From Lachnospiraceae bacterium (GTDB lineage: Bacteria > Bacillota > Clostridia > Lachnospirales > Lachnospiraceae): a DNA stretch of 33,685 nucleotides. The number at the start of each line of letters is the position of its first letter. Positions within the stretch are counted from its first letter, which is position 1. A model generated the notes under the pieces. The model was not told the DNA's origin. It saw only the letters and a list, made by a program, of their open reading frames with translations, and did not search any database. The DNA is taken from NCBI GenBank assembly GCA_017399445.1, contig JAFQCM010000099.1, positions 1 to 33,685 of the forward strand. Direction: 5' to 3'. Made by a program: the position numbers and the translations under genes. Of the stretch, positions 33,302 to 33,685 are shown one piece after another.

Positions 33302-33685
33302 GTGACTGGATTTTCTATGGCGTCTTTTTTGGAATCGGCCTAATATTGGTTATAGTAAATATGTACCATGCAGAACAGGAGCGAAAGAAACGATTCTTAA
33401 AAAAGTTGGAAGATGAGTGGGGGAAAGCGGCACAGAAAGAATACACTTATGAAGAATATGAGGCAATTTCTCATTATTATAAAGCAGGAGATTATAAATA
33501 TCACGTAGATGATATTACATGGAATGATCTGGATATGGACAGTATTTTTAAAGTTATGAACAATACCCAGTCTTCTATGGGCGCAGAAATGCTTTACAAA
33601 ATCTTAAGAGTACCATCCTTTGAATTAGAAGTTTTAAAGGAAAGGGAACGATTAACAGAATATATGGCAGCACACAAGGAGCAGA
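33298..33685 (+). CDS. membrane-tethered MutS-like protein, N-terminal part
   Basis: The frame starts with GTG overlapping the previous stop and runs open to the window edge (129 codons). Residues 4-21 (WIFYGVFFGIGLILVIVN) form a membrane helix, followed by a basic coiled segment (AEQERKKRFLKKLEDEWG). HVDDITWNDLDMDSIF and NNTQSSMGAEMLYKILR resemble the core start of membrane-anchored MutS-like ATPases found in Clostridia. These lack the mismatch-recognition domain and their function is not known. No clear ribosome site is seen, so translation probably depends on coupling with the hydrolase gene. The ATPase domain lies outside the window. Confidence 0.7.
   Translation, partial: MSDWIFYGVFFGIGLILVIVNMYHAEQERKKRFLKKLEDEWGKAAQKEYTYEEYEAISHYYKAGDYKYHVDDITWNDLDMDSIFKVMNNTQSSMGAEMLYKILRVPSFELEVLKERERLTEYMAAHKEQ

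Noticed and set aside
1..33685. Insertion sequences, prophage, restriction or defence islands
   Set aside because: No transposase, integrase, terminal repeats, or abrupt change of composition was seen.

Overview
The window is a low-GC, gene-dense chromosomal segment typical of an anaerobic Firmicute, most likely a Lachnospiraceae member (class Clostridia). The evidence is the gene order dxr-rseP-ispG-polC, a Gram-positive PolC replicase, a complete rimP-nusA-rnpM-L7Ae-infB-rbfA-nrnA-truB-ribF block, a DUF5688 protein of a type I associate with this family, strong AGGAGG ribosome binding sites, and sigma-A promoters with 17-base spacers. Almost all genes are intact; the two ends of the window cut dxr (left) and a MutS-like gene (right).

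Layout. Positions 1-6980: isoprenoid and membrane-protease genes (dxr end, rseP, ispG) run into the replicative polymerase polC. Positions 6995-8889: an M20 amidohydrolase (minus) faces away from a TetR-type regulator. Positions 8976-12318: a lytic transglycosylase (minus) is divergent from the shikimate genes aroD-aroK, followed by a DUF5688 protein. Positions 12441-17615: tRNA-Arg(CCG), a membrane-anchored SH3b protein, rluF, an unusual ligA and metA. Positions 17766-21325: a secreted/membrane DUF2207 protein with a (Ser-Ser-Cys)n tail, a radical SAM/SPASM enzyme, and a zinc-dependent phospholipase C-like protein. Positions 21387-22304: tRNA-Glu(CTC, minus) and a cytidylate-kinase-like ATPase. 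Positions 22305-22614: a structured non-coding stretch, then the rimP promoter and a leader hairpin. Positions 22615-30354: the translation/transcription operon. Positions 30378-33685: a multi-pass GT-C-like membrane protein (minus), a metallo-beta-lactamase-fold hydrolase and the start of a membrane-tethered MutS-like protein.

Most of the window is housekeeping. The two places most worth a second look are: (1) the DUF2207 protein, whose last residues carry seven cysteines spaced exactly three apart with varied synonymous codons, next to a radical SAM/SPASM protein of the kind that installs thioether links on Cys-rich targets; this could be an undescribed protein-modification pair, although a terminator separates the two genes; and (2) a LigA in which several residues normally required for NAD+ recognition and adenylation (E. 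coli H23, D32, E113, K290) are replaced while the core KxDG is kept. Several clean regulatory palindromes, a 15-bp GAAA-capped hairpin inside polC, and terminators that contain stop codons are also reported.
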